Below are positions 34,030 to 44,344 of a stretch of DNA of 64,000 nt, in pieces. The notes under the pieces are model-generated. The model did no database searches. It saw only the letters and a list, made by a program, of their open reading frames with translations, and was not told where the DNA came from. Every line of letters begins with the position of its first letter. Position 1 is the stretch's first letter. Source of the stretch: Ursus arctos (lineage: Eukaryota > Chordata > Mammalia > Carnivora > Ursidae); contig NW_026622808.1 of NCBI RefSeq assembly GCF_023065955.2, positions 39,010,475-39,074,474 of the forward strand, in the 5' to 3' direction. The translations under genes were made by a program, and so were the position numbers.

Positions 34030-34560
34030 CTGGAATATTACTCAGCCATAAAAAAGAATGAAGTCTTGCCATTTGCAACAACCTGGATGAGCTAGAGAGT
34101 ATTATACTAAGTGAAATAAACCGACACAGAGAAAAACAAATAACATATGATGTCACTTATATGTGGAATCTGAAAAACAAAAAGCTTCAATACAGAGAAC
34201 TAACCGGTGGCTGCCAGAGGGGAGGCAGGTGGAGGGATAAGTGAAATAGGTGAAGGGGATTAAGAGGTACAAACTCCCAGCTACAAATTAAATCAGAGAT
34301 GAAAAGTATAGCATAGGGAATATAGTCAATAATCTTGTAACAACTTTGTATGGTGGCAGATGGTGATTACGGTGATCACGATGAGTGCTGAGTAATGAAC
34401 AGAACTGTCAAATCACTATGTTGTGCACTGAAACTAATATAATATTGTACGTCAACTATACTTCAGTAATAAATTTTTTAATAAAAATAAATGAAGTTAA
34501 CGGGGCTGGATTATATGAGATTTCCTATCTCATCTAGTCCAAAAGTTTTGTGACCTGATG
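33785..34560 (+). mobile_element. MIR SINE interrupted by an L1
   Basis: GGGCAAGTGAACTAACCTCTCTGGGTCTCAGTTTTATCAAC is MIR. It appears to resume at about 34500 with ACGGGGCTGGATTATATGAGATTTCC, the usual MIR 3' wording. Confidence 0.65.
33862..34498 (+). mobile_element. L1 3' end with internal (CA)n
   Basis: ATGGTTATAGCAGCATTATTTACAATAGCC, ATGGATAAAGAAGATGTGGT, a (CA)18 tract at 33991-34026, then AATATTACTCAGCCATAAAAAAGAATG and the 3' UTR ending AATAAATTTTTTAATAAAAATAA. Relatively intact, 5'-truncated. Confidence 0.94.
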
Positions 34561-34599
34561 CATATGAAACAAGATATCACTAACCCCTTCATCCACCTT

Positions 34600-35370
34600 C
34601 TCTCACTCACTTAAAAAACACTCATTAATATGAGCCAGACCCTGAGCCTGATGCTGGCATACAAATATGGAAAAACATTTCTTCCAGTGGATGAAGGTCT
34701 TGAGAGAGGGGAGGAAAGAGAAGGGGAAGGCGATGGACGGGAATGAATACTTGCAGAGGAGTTCTTTACCTGGGGCCTTGGGTCTGCAGAGAAATTTTCA
34801 CATCTCTGAGCAGTTTTCTGAAGAGAATACTCAAAAATGCATGTGATCTCCCCAAAAGCAGAGGGCTAGGGATTTAGAGAATCTATGATAGGCCAGGTAT
34901 CATGCTAACTAGATTCTTAGTATGTGATGGGTACTTAAAGAGTTAGCACCCAAGGCAGTCCACAAAGTGTATGGGAACAGGTGCATGAGGGATTCGATCC
35001 GGAGCCTTTCTGGTGCAAAGCCTGCCTCTTTCCCCATATCAGGGATGATCTCGATTATAAGCATTCAGCAGGCCAAAACAGTATCCCGCTTGTTTGACCT
35101 GGGATGATTGCACCTGCCCAACCAGAGGTTGCAGGATAAAAAGGCAATAACCTCTATGAAATACCGATCACCAGTTAGCACTCCAGAGGCACTACAGATA
35201 GTCATCCACTAGATACTTGTTCAGGACCTACAGCATGCCAGGCCTTGGGCTAGATGTCCTCACCATCTTCGTCATTTATTGTGACTATATTTATCCTCCT
35301 CCAACATGGCAGAGCGCCCCACATAGATGTGGGCTGAGTGAGTAAATAGTGATGATCTCTGTAGTGGACT
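34600..35370. other. Unique sequence with weak L2 pieces
   Basis: Weak antisense L2 at 34600-34690 and 35200-35255 (TACTTGTTCAGGACCTACAGCATGCCAGGCC). No gene is supported. Confidence 0.45.
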
Positions 35371-35374
35371 AATT

Positions 35375-35690
35375 TATTCTTCAGCAAACTTTCATGCTCT
35401 CTCCTGACTTCCATGGTTTGGACCTGTTACTTGCTCCAACCGATGAAATATGGGTGGAAGGGACAGAGGACCAATTCTGAGCCTAAGCCTTAAGGGACAT
35501 CCTATATTCCTGCTTCCTCCTTGGGACTTTTGACCTCCACAGGGGAAGAACAGACATGGGTAGCTAGTGGACCCATGTGGGGCAGACTGCCTGCATCAAC
35601 CCGCACAGCTGTGAACGTAAGAACAGATGCTTGTTGTCTGCCACTGAGCTGGAGTGGTTGTTACTCGGCAAAAGCTGACTGAGAGCTCCT
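35375..35690 (+). mobile_element. Unclassified fossil LTR-like repeat
   Basis: AGCTGGAGTGGTTGTTACTCGGCAAAAGCTGACTGAGA at the 3' side resembles the usual tail of old mammalian LTR-type repeats (GTTATTCAGCAGCAAAAGCTGACTG). The assignment is tentative. Confidence 0.35.
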
Positions 35691-35699
35691 TGACCCAAT

Positions 35700-36140
35700 C
35701 CAGAGATTTCAGGAAGAGCATGGCCTTGGCTTCTCTTACTTCTCGTTAAGGGGGGATTTCAGCAACTAGATTATTTCTTGTCTCTCTCTACCCCATTTTC
35801 TCTGGGCGGGTAATGTCCCATTCAAAGAAGATAGAAAAGGCTACAAAGACCCATAATTTGGGCATCTTGGCCCCTGACACAGAGACAGGCACAAAGCTGG
35901 TTCTCAGGCCCTGCCTGGTGAATGAAAAGGACGGGCTGACTGTCCATTTTGGTGGGATGAGCATTGTGAACACTGGTAGCAGGCAGCAACCTCGGTCTCA
36001 GATGCTCAGAGCCACTGGCGCTGTGGTCCCCCAAAGTACAGGAAGTGGCTGGGGGGAGACAGAATATCACTTCAGCCCACACGCAGTAGACCTGGATGTA
36101 TTTATTATAATGTATTTTAGGAAACACATTAGAGCATTTA
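35700..36140. other. Unique sequence with opposed open frames
   Basis: Plus- and minus-strand open frames overlap between 35813 and 36232 and run into the SINE fragment. Neither is recognised and neither has splice support. Confidence 0.4.
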
Positions 36141-36201
36141 GTGACTCCGCAACTGAAACCAAGAGTTGGATGCTTAACCGACTGAGCCACCCAGGCGCCC
36201 C
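36141..36201 (-). mobile_element. CAN SINE 5'-end fragment, minus strand
   Basis: Only the tRNA-like end remains: TGAAACCAAGAGTTGGATGCTTAACCGACTGAGCCACCCAGGCGCCCC. Confidence 0.9.
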
Positions 36202-36214
36202 AATCATAGCTACC

Positions 36215-36425
36215 ATTTCTGAGCACTGACACAAGATAAACAGTTTTAAGGGTTTCACAGGTATTATTTTATAAACCTCTCATGGTAACTGAGACAGATA
36301 CTACCATGATCTCCATTTTGCAGGTGAGGTAACTGAGGCCCAAAGAGGTAAAGAACCTGCCCAAGGTCAAGTGGCAGTGAGGATCTGGACCCAGACAGTC
36401 AAGCTCCAGGATCCAGGTTCTTAAG
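36215..36425 (-). mobile_element. MIR SINE, minus strand, near full length
   Basis: ATTTTGCAGGTGAGGTAACTGAGGCCCAAAGAGGTAAAGAACCTGCCCAAGGTCA is unmistakable antisense MIR. Confidence 0.94.
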
Positions 36426-36429
36426 AGCA

Positions 36430-37235
36430 ATGTCTCCATTGGAGAACCTGGTACACAGTGAAGTTCAGCATTGCCCAAGGTTAACTGCAAAACCGAGACC
36501 TTGAGCCTCAAATTCCTGACTCCCAGCGAGCTACTAGCCTTGCTCTACAAGAAGCAAACACTGTGGCTACAGCACCTGGAGTTTCTGGCGAGTGCTGGGT
36601 GGGGTCTGCAAGAAACAAAGGGGAGAGGTGGGAAATGCCACAAGGAAGGGAAGAGATGGGGACATAAGGCTGCCAATCAGAGGCAGAGGCTCAACAGATG
36701 TGGAGAGCTAGAATATGGCCAGAATTGTCCAGAAAAACAGGGCTGACAGAGCAAGGGTTGGCACACAGGGGCTGCTTCCGGAGCTCTTCCTAAGAGACCT
36801 GCCCACCCTGGTCAGCATCGGGAACTGGTTTTCCCTAAGTGACATCCACATAGTCTATATTTAGGTCCTAAAGTCACCCATTGTTTCTGTCTGGGTGGAC
36901 ATGGGGGGTCACCACCCGGACCTCGCCCTCTCCGAGTCATACCTCTGTGTGTTCTATCAAGAGAGGCCTTTTTAGAATCTGGTTTGAATCAACTTCCCCT
37001 TTCATGGCTCCCACTTGGCGTTCTGGGCAAGCTGTAAAAACATGGCTGGAATTGGAGCTTTAAAATGAAGTACTGACCTTCCGTGGAATATGCTTCCTTC
37101 CCTCAACAAAATCAAACCAGGGCCAGGTTCATCTCTGTGGGTAGATGTTTCACAGCCCTGGCATGCCTAAGTCCTTACATATTCAGGATTCGTGTCTCCA
37201 GTGCCCACCAACAGTCTACAGTCAGTAAGACCAGG
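36430..37235. other. Unique sequence
   Basis: No exon or repeat is supported. Short open frames occur without context. Confidence 0.4.
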
Positions 37236-37239
37236 GACG

Positions 37240-37485
37240 TGGATCATGTTTACTGAGTACTGGTTCTGGGCGAGGCATGCTTATGGGTCATTTCATTTAT
37301 TCCTCATGACAATCCTATAAAGTAGACACTATTTATTATCCCCATTTTTTGCAGAGCAGAAAACAGACTGAGAAACATTTGGTAACATGCCTAGGATTGC
37401 ATGGCTAGTCAGAGGCAAAGCTGGGACGTAAAACTACATCTCTGTGGTCCTAAGACCCATGCCCTTAATCATTATACTCTAGCAT
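37240..37485 (-). mobile_element. MIR SINE, minus strand, near full length
   Basis: TTTACTGAGTACTGGTTCTGGGCGAGGC, CATTTATTCCTCATGACAATCCTATAAAGTAGACACTATTTATTATCCCC and AGTCAGAGGCAAAGCTGGGA follow antisense order. Confidence 0.93.
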
Positions 37486-37489
37486 TTCT

Positions 37490-37865
37490 CCACTGATACA
37501 GAACTGCCTTGGCCAAATCTCAGAAGATGGATTTATGAGATCTTTAAAGGGTTTCTCCCCTCCCCTCCCTTTCTCTCTACCACATCCATTTACCAATTGA
37601 CCTCCCACACCCAGCCCCAATTCCTCCAGATCCTTTCTCTGGAGACTCTCAGAACCGAGAAATAAAAACGTATTCAGTAGTATTTTCAAGAGCAAAATAA
37701 AGGTCGACGGCCCCCTAGCCAATTACATTTTGAGTTCCAATGGATATCCTTGGGAAATGTATATTTAAATGCACTCATATAACTTGAAATAGGAAAGATA
37801 TGAGAACTATGTTTGACTTTTTATACAAGATATTTGCATATCTTAGGTTCATATCAGAACTAAAA
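37490..37865. other. Unique sequence
   Basis: Pyrimidine-rich around 37550-37580. Otherwise nothing recognised. Confidence 0.4.
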
Positions 37866-37871
37866 TGAGTT

Positions 37872-37975
37872 TAGAGAAACTTCCATTTGATAGGTAGGGA
37901 AGCTGAGTCCAGAGAAGGTAATGATTTGTCTAGACACCTCTTAGGTAGCCACTAATTGGACCTTAGCAAAACAGG
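37872..37975 (-). mobile_element. MIR fragment, minus strand
   Basis: TTTGATAGGTAGGGAAGCTGAGTCCAGAGAAGGTAATGATTTGTC is a diverged antisense core. Confidence 0.65.
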
Positions 37976-38094
37976 CCGATTTGCCAAAGGACAGGAAAGC
38001 AAAGTATTACTGAAGATGTTGCAGGTGACAGGAGATATAGTAAGGGCTCCATCACTGAAATCCTCATGTAGCACCTAATAGCTAAGAATGTCAT

Positions 38095-38325
38095 TTCTGG
38101 ATCCATTCTGCCTGAGCTTGAAGCCTGGTCCACTGCTCCGCAGCTAGGTGACCTTGGAAAAATAATTTATCTTTTCTAAACCTCAGTTTTACTATCTGAG
38201 AAATAAGGATAGTAATAATAGCCAGCCAACTCTATAGAGTTGTAGGAATTTCATGAGCTAATGGGAGTAAAGTGCTTACTCACATGCCAAGTATCTAATA
38301 AATCTTAGCTAGTGTTGTATTACTT
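38095..38325 (+). mobile_element. MIR SINE
   Basis: CAGCTAGGTGACCTTGGAAAAATAATTTATC, CCTCAGTTTTACTATCTGAGAAATAAGGATAGTAATAATAGCC and AGTAAAGTGCTTACTCACATGCC are ordered forward MIR blocks. Confidence 0.93.
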
Positions 38326-38329
38326 TTTA

Positions 38330-39090
38330 TGTTGCATTAACTATCACTAAATTGTAGTAAGTCATTTTAAATGTTGTCAATTTCTGTATCTCAAAGACTC
38401 AAAAATGATTCTTTATCAGGGGAGCAAACAGCTGGATGAATCAGATGGGAAAGGAGAAAGACCATAAAACCATCCAAATCACATGAAAAGATTATAAATG
38501 TACGTCTAGAATGGTCATGTATGAGAGCTGGAATTAGCATTACAAAAATCAATCTCAGAATTCTGGTGAGAAGAATAGAAAAAGCAATGGACACTTTCTT
38601 TGGAAAATAGGGGTGGCTTATTCAAAGCTTTAACGCCCACCCACAAACAAAAGGGACAGAGGGAGTTACCTTTGGGCTTCCTAACCATTCTTCAGCCCAT
38701 GGAAAGGTAACATCTCCAGCCATTCCTTCAGACATAACCAAGCCAAGCACCTTAATGAGAACACTAGTGAGTCTGAATCTCCCCTAATAATAATATCCGA
38801 CTTCATCTTCTCAATGATGAACACATTCACAACACAGGACTCACTAAAAGGAAACCTACAAAAAAGTTGTTCCAAGAAGAATGAACTTCCAAAATTGACT
38901 GCAGCCATCTTTCAACTCAAAGAAGAAGAAAAGATCTTGGAAATCCACTTTGTGACTTTAAAAAACTCCCCAAACAGAAAACAACCAGAAGGCAGATGCA
39001 TCCTTATTTTCACTCTTTTTTCCCCCAATTAACTGAAAACAGATCTCTTATAAAAATTAAAATACTAGCATCATGGAACAAAGAGCTCCC
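38330..39090. other. AT-rich unique sequence
   Basis: No gene or named repeat is supported. Confidence 0.4.
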
Positions 39091-39093
39091 CCC

Positions 39094-39094
<1 letters not shown>

Positions 39095-39142
<48 letters not shown>

Positions 39143-39162
39143 TCTCTCTCTCTCTCTCTCCT
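39095..39162. repeat. Compound (CA)n(CT)n microsatellite
   Basis: About 23 CA units run directly into about nine TC units. It lies roughly 300 bases inside the intron from the candidate 39463 donor; in the transcript sense it reads (GA)n(GT)n. Confidence 0.97.
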
Positions 39163-39462
39163 CCAATCACAGATGCTAAAGGAAACGCTGACAGCTAGGC
39201 ACTCACTTAACTCACCATCTCCAATCAAGCAACCATTGTGGTCTTAAACGCAACCACACAGCTCTTTTCTGATTCACACTAAAGTGAGACAGAAGTCCCC
39301 ACTCCATCGTCCCAGGGGTTTTTAACAGCAGCTCCCTGCCTATTTGCTTGGGAGGTGAAAGACAGCTTCGCCCTCCCGCACCTCAGCTCCTGGCACCACC
39401 CAGCCAGGCATGGGTGGAAGTGTGGAGCCCGTCCATCCCTGGCTCTGCCACAGGGAGCTTAC

Positions 39463-39513
39463 CTGAGCCCGGACAAAGAAGCAGCACCAAACCATGGGGC
39501 GCTCCGGCCTCAT
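39463..39513 (-). CDS. ARHGEF3: Candidate ARHGEF3 alternative first coding exon (3' part)
   Basis: On the minus strand the sequence GGGCTCAG|GTAAGCTCCC is a near-perfect splice donor, with the last exon base at 39463. The open frame ending exactly at that CAG reads MRPERPMVWCCFFVRAQ, or MVWCCFFVRAQ from the inner ATG at 39495. It ends on a codon boundary, so it joins in phase to the RKRKQST exon about 29 kb downstream. The frame stays open further upstream, to an ATG at 39648, so the true start is not settled. None of the ATGs has an ideal Kozak context; the one at 39495 has G at +4. I infer an alternative first exon of ARHGEF3 giving a short leader. The 5' end and transcription start cannot be placed from sequence. 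The alternative is a chance donor in GC-richer sequence, or a first exon of an unrelated noncoding transcript. Confidence 0.55.
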
Positions 39514-40300
39514 CCACGCAGAGTCCCCCGCCCCTAACTGCGACGGAGCCCTGCACACAGGATTCTCTGAGCCGAGCAGAGCATGGTTTCCCTGAAGGAA
39601 CTCCTCCCCGCCACTTGGGCTGCATGACAGGAAGTGACAGGGGGCCATCAGTTACAAGTGTCAGAAGCTGAGACCACACCAGCCAAGAGCTCCCCACCTC
39701 CAGTGGTTTCCTCGCCTGCTGCTGCTTTTTCAGAGCACTGTGGCTTTGGGCATTCAGAGGCACACCAGAAATCCAGGGTCTGGCTGGCAATCCCCAGCCT
39801 GGAGGAAACGAACAATGAGCACTGGGTCCCCACCTAAAGCCACGCCGGGCACTCAGCAGCTCTAAAGAGTTCACTGCAAGGACATCAGGCCTCGAGTCTG
39901 GAGCTTTGCAGACCCAAACCCAGACATTGGCATGAGACACAGAGAGAAGGGACGCTGGGAGAACTTTGTTCAGAGTGGAATCAACAGAGCCAGCTGCCCT
40001 GCCCAGGACACAGAGCCGTCGATGAATCCCAAGTTCATAGCAACTCCACAAACGAGAGTGGTGGTGAACACCACACCCATCCACTTCTTTTTTTTTTCCT
40101 TCGGCAAATCTCCTCTTCAGAGCCCCCTTCAAAATCGATGCCTCTGGAAACCTCCCTTTCAGCTTTTGACTTGGATCGCAAAAGGCCTTACCCCTTTTCT
40201 CAAAGTTACTAGGGAAATAACTCATGGCTGACATTTCTCATTTTACAAAATGGGATCTCGCCAGAATGAACACCTTGCCCGGGTCGCCTGCCTTTTACAA
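39464..40300 (-). promoter_or_regulatory. Candidate alternative promoter / 5' UTR region upstream of the 39463 donor
   Basis: This stretch lies immediately 5' (minus strand) of the candidate first exon. It is free of recognisable SINE, LINE or MIR sequence and is richer in G+C than its surroundings. It has scattered CpGs near 39.50-39.55 kb and an ETS-like GGAAGTG at about 39630, but no CpG island and no clear TATA box at a fixed spacing. A long minus-strand open frame (39383-40234) runs across it but resembles no family I know. The promoter call rests only on position relative to the donor. Confidence 0.35.
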
Positions 40301-40875
40301 AACCCAGGCTCTTTGGGTGAGATAGATTGTCTCTCAGAGACCTACAAGGTTACAGGGGAAACCATGCCCTGTTCAATCCCTCTCCACAAAAACTCAACCC
40401 CCTCACCCTCCCTGCATGGTAGCGGTGGGTCTCAAAACCAAGGAGACATATTTCCAGTGCAGATTTCAATTATTTATTTTTAGTTTCTAGTCTTCTAATG
40501 GCCCTAGTATTTGATTTGCCACTTTTCGCTGCAAAGATTTAGGCAAAAGTTCCCAAGGCTGTTTTACAAATGCACAGATTTTTAAGAGCCTTGACTTGTC
40601 TGAGCCCTGAGTAAAAAAGAGAACAAGCTTCCAAGACTGGACTCTAGAGCATACGAGTAAGCAGGCTCTCCCCATCCTCTCATGGCAGTGACCTGGCCCC
40701 TAACATAGGGCCTTGGAAGAGTGTCTTTGCCCTGCAGACAACACAGAAGAAGGCACTCGGCTCTGGAAGCACAAAGATGAACCACTGGTGACCAGAGAAC
40801 AAAATAAATGCTGCTGGGATTTGCAAAAAGTATTGAGGCGGCCAAGAAATAACCGAGCCTGGCCAATGCATTTTT
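40300..40875. other. Unique sequence upstream of the candidate promoter
   Basis: No repeats are recognised. Short overlapping open frames only. Confidence 0.4.
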
Positions 40876-40879
40876 TTAG

Positions 40880-41030
40880 GGGGACAAAGTCTGGGAAGGC
40901 TTCTTAGAGCAAGAGACACATGGGTAGAATTCTGAGGGGTTTTCTAGGCAGGAGAATTAGCAAGGGCAATAGCAGGGATGTGCAGGCCCATAGGGTACTC
41001 TGGAAGAAAAGCAAATGCTTTGAAAGCACT
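40880..41030 (-). mobile_element. L2 fragment, minus strand
   Basis: GGAAGGCTTCTTAGAGCAAGAGACA...GGCAATAGCAGGGATGTGCAGGCCC is the antisense L2 block GGAAGGCCTCTCTGAGGAGGTG...GGCAAGTGCAAAGGCCC. Confidence 0.6.
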
Positions 41031-41034
41031 ACTC

Positions 41035-42050
41035 CCCGACAGACTCGGGTCTTGCTTCAAAGAGCTTGAAGGGGTCCTATCTGTTTGGAGAAAGAAGGAA
41101 GTGAAAACACTGTGAAAGAGGCTCAGCTCTTTTAGGCAACCATCTGGGGCACCTCAAAGCCCACATGTGGTACCTACCAGGTCTGGCACTAAGCAAACAC
41201 TCGGTGATGTGTGTCGAAAACAGCAGTGCCCACAAAAGGTGGGTTTCAGCTCATCCTTGGGACTTCCAAACACCTGACTCCCCACAAAGCAATCCTAGGG
41301 TAGGGTGGTGGCTGGTTGGGGAGGGAGGGAAGGCATTCCTAAAGAAGCCTCTCATCCTAGCCTCCTGCAAAGAAAGGGGCCTGAATTTGTACAGGCCTAT
41401 AAACAGGCCGAGATGAGCCAGCTCTGGAGACAGCTGAGCTAATGAAGAATGTCAGTCTCCCGAGGACCAATGGAGGTTTCCATAAGCCCAGCTACTCCTC
41501 TCCTGGAGGATTTTCAAACAGCCACTGAATGGGCCCCAGCAGCCCAGGCCAGGATCACCCCAATGAGGGCCCAAAGGAAATGTAAACTGATCACTAGACT
41601 TTACTTCTTCTCTGGGGAGGGAGGGCACACTCACGTCAACTAATCCAAGAATGATTAAGCCTGACTTCTGGTTGCTGACTACAAACGAGAAAGAAGAACC
41701 GAAACCCGTGGGCTGTAGCACTTGGTGGAAGAGGTGAAGTTGAGTGGGTCCCAGGGCAGGTAGCAGTGAAGGAGGGAGCACGGGCAGGAGAACCAGCAGA
41801 TACCCCTGGCAGGAGAAAAGGAAGGAAGGAACAGGGCATGGCCATCTCCCCTGACATCCCTGCTTTGACCAGAAGGGAGAACTCCAAGAATGAAACCGGT
41901 GCACGCAGAGGGCATCTTGAAGGAACATTTCAATAATAAGAGGCTCCTGCCATGCAGAGTTCAAGTTCATTTTTAGCTTTAAAATGGAAGTTTATAGAGG
42001 AACAGGAATGTGGGTTTTCTCTACATGGCACTTAGGATACAACCAAGTAT
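41035..42050. other. Unique sequence
   Basis: Contains a 172-codon minus-strand open frame (41452-41970) with no recognised domain. No named repeat. Confidence 0.4.
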
Positions 42051-42054
42051 TCAA

Positions 42055-42835
42055 ATATGTTTTTCTACTAATTTTTAAATTTTAGAAGTAACATGGTGTC
42101 ATTATAATACATTCAAGCCATACAGAAGTATATAGTGTAATAAGTGAGTCTTCCCGAAGGCCCTTTTCTCCACCCCAATCCCATGTGCCAGAGGCACCCA
42201 TGTCAAAGCCAGCTGTAGATAAAGGGGTTATAAACCCAAATGCTTTCAGGGCCAGGGGTCAGGTACCTGAAAGAAAAGCCTGGGTGGGCCTCTGGGCACC
42301 TCTGAGAGTACTGGCCCTGAGTTCCAGCTTACAGGTGTCCCAAGAGACTATGGCCCAGGGTCACCAGACATTTCAGTTTTTCAAGAGAAGCTAGAAATTC
42401 CAGGTTATATATAAAATCTCACAATGTTTAAATGCTGGCAACGAATCCACCATTTACAAAAGTGCTATCCAGGCCACACAAACACAGGTGCTGGCTGGAT
42501 ACGACCCAAGGGCCACCAGTTTGGCAATCCTTCTAGACATTTCCTTCTGTCTCAACACACACAAGTTGCTGTGTACAACATTTTACTTTTTATTTTTATT
42601 TCTCAAACATGGACGGTAACATTATTCTACCACTTGCTTTTTTCACTTAAGAAATCCACAGCATCCCTCCACATCATACATATTTTAGACCCATATGGCA
42701 GAGCATCCCATGGTAGGGAAGTACGTGAATTCGCCAGCCCCTGGCCTGTGTACTTTCTGCAAACAGGAGAGATGCGCTTGAAATGTCGCCTTGCAGTTAC
42801 TTTTTCTTAACTCTGCCACCATTGAGAACATCATT
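42055..42835 (-). mobile_element. L1M fragment, minus strand, with an unclassified insert
   Basis: The left part has TTTTAGAAGTAACATGGTGTCATTATAATACATTCAAG. The right part has CATTATTCTACCACTTGCTTTTTTCACTTAAGAAATCC and ATGGCAGAGCATCCCATGG. Between about 42190 and 42545 is foreign sequence containing GGCTGGATACGACCCAAGGGCCACCAGTTTGGCAATCC, the look of another fossil repeat. Confidence 0.6.
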
Positions 42836-42944
42836 CACGATGAAAATGCACCTCTGTGCAGATGCTAAAACATCCTGAAGCCACAGTTACTAAAACCATA
42901 AACAGTGATGGCAGATTTTTGATGTGTTAGCAGAAGTTGCCATG

Positions 42945-43130
42945 CAGTTTTTCACTTGATCTTCCCAAGGAGCCTGAGATAAGCCTCGTTGTTATCTCTA
43001 CCATACAGATTTTTTTAAAACTGAGACTCAAACAGGTGGCAGGAGCCTGCTCAAGAGGGCCTAGAGGTGGCAGATTTGGGAGTGGAGCCTGGGTGGGCCG
43101 ACTTCCAAGCTCCCGCTACAGGCATAGAGC
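42945..43130 (-). mobile_element. MIR SINE, minus strand
   Basis: TTCACTTGATCTTCCCAAGGAGCC, ATACAGATTTTTTTAAAACTGAGACTCAAACAGG and AGTGGAGCCTGGGTGGGCC are diverged antisense MIR. Confidence 0.7.
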
Positions 43131-43134
43131 CCCT

Positions 43135-43950
43135 GGAACAGACAGCCAGAAACCTGTCCCAGGGTATTCTGGAATTTGACATATGGCAAATATTGGACTG
43201 CAAACCACGGGAGGAGAGAAGGATGGCTAACAAATGGGATAATTCATTTCTTGGAAAGAAAAGCCTCCTTTCAAAGTCCTACTTCACCCTGTCCAAAATA
43301 AATTCTACGTAGATCAGAGTGAAACGCTAAAAAGAAAAAAAGAAAAAAAAAACTATGAAATTCTGGGGGCGTAGGTTCTCAGAGTATAATATTTTTCTCT
43401 AAGTGTGTGGAGCTGAATCATTATATATTTATAATGGGGGAATACCCACAAGGCACCTATAATGCAAAAACTGGCCCCTGTTTCCCCACATCTGGTTAAA
43501 TAACCATACTGCTGGCAAGTTCTTAGTGTATGCAGAAGAGACTAGTGCCAACATGTGGACCTAGCCAAGGCACCACCCCATGCTTCCTTCTGGCCCTGGG
43601 ACTCAGAGGGATGTGTTTTCTGTGCTATTATTCTATACATTTCACCGTATTTTCTGTTAAGAAGTTTCAAGCAGTTTTCTCACCAAAAATATTATAAGAA
43701 ACATATTCATCAGGGTGGTGATAAGCTCATGTACATAAAACAAAATGGTGAGATTTCAGTAGAATTACTTCATTAAAAGTTGGTGACTAACGGTGGTTTT
43801 CTCCATGTGAATTTTAGTCTGGTTCCTCAGTCTCTTTACTATTTGTGCCCCAGAAGCCATAGATTTCACAAAAGCTCAGTGTTGGCTGGGAATTTCAGGG
43901 TCTTTGACGATATTCCATTCGATGCCTTACATTTTTGTTTATTTAAAAAA
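43135..43950. other. Unique sequence
   Basis: An A-rich patch lies near 43330-43352. No gene is supported. Confidence 0.4.
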
Positions 43951-43955
43951 GGGGG

Positions 43956-44137
43956 GGGGCACCTGTATGGTCAGGTGGTTAAGCGTCTGCCTTCGGCTCA
44001 GGTCAAGATCTCAGGGTCCTGGGATCGAGTCCTGCATCAGACTCCCTGTTCAGCGGGGAGTCTACTTTTCCCTCTGCCCCTCACCCTGCTCTTGTGCTCG
44101 CTCTCTCTCTCTCAAATAAATGAATAAATAAATAAAA
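43956..44137 (+). mobile_element. CAN SINE, plus strand (left half of an inverted pair)
   Basis: It opens GGGGCACCTGTATGGTCAGG and ends AATAAATGAATAAATAAATAAAATCTTT. Confidence 0.95.
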
Positions 44138-44339
44138 TCTTTAAAGAGAGAGAGAGAGAAATAACACACATGCATGGGGTGGAGGGGAGGGGCAGAGGGA
44201 GAGGGAGAGAGAGAATCCTCAAGGAGACTCCCAGCTGAGCATGGAGTCCTATGTGGGCCTCCATCCCACCACCCTGAGATCATGCCCTGAGCTGAAATCA
44301 AGAGTGGGACACTTAACCCACTGAGCCACCTAGGTGTCC
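44138..44339 (-). mobile_element. CAN SINE, minus strand (right half of an inverted pair)
   Basis: It begins AAAGAGAGAGAGAGAG and ends CACTGAGCCACCTAGGTGTCC, directly tail-to-tail with the preceding copy. TTACATTTTT (about 43928) and TTACATTTTA (about 44347) flank the whole pair. Confidence 0.93.
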
Positions 44340-44344
44340 ACGAG

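Larger units (their letters stand above)
1..39463 (-). other. ARHGEF3: Inferred ARHGEF3 intronic territory (long-isoform 5' introns)
   Basis: If the exons at 39463 and 10048-10110 belong to one transcript, 10111-39462 is a single intron of about 29 kb. The stretch from 10047 down to 1 is then part of the next intron, leading to the EPSNKRV exon outside the window. ARHGEF3 is known in human to have very long 5' introns and several alternative first exons. Everything between the exons is interspersed repeats and unique noncoding sequence. The boundary at the right depends on the less certain first exon. Confidence 0.5.

Noticed and set aside
33732..34061. 109-codon open frame
   Set aside because: Runs through a microsatellite, a MIR and L1 sequence; it contains an L1 ORF2-like remnant, not a host gene.
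41452..41970. 172-codon minus-strand open frame
   Set aside because: Low-complexity hydrophobic and proline-rich translation without recognised similarity; no donor or acceptor support.
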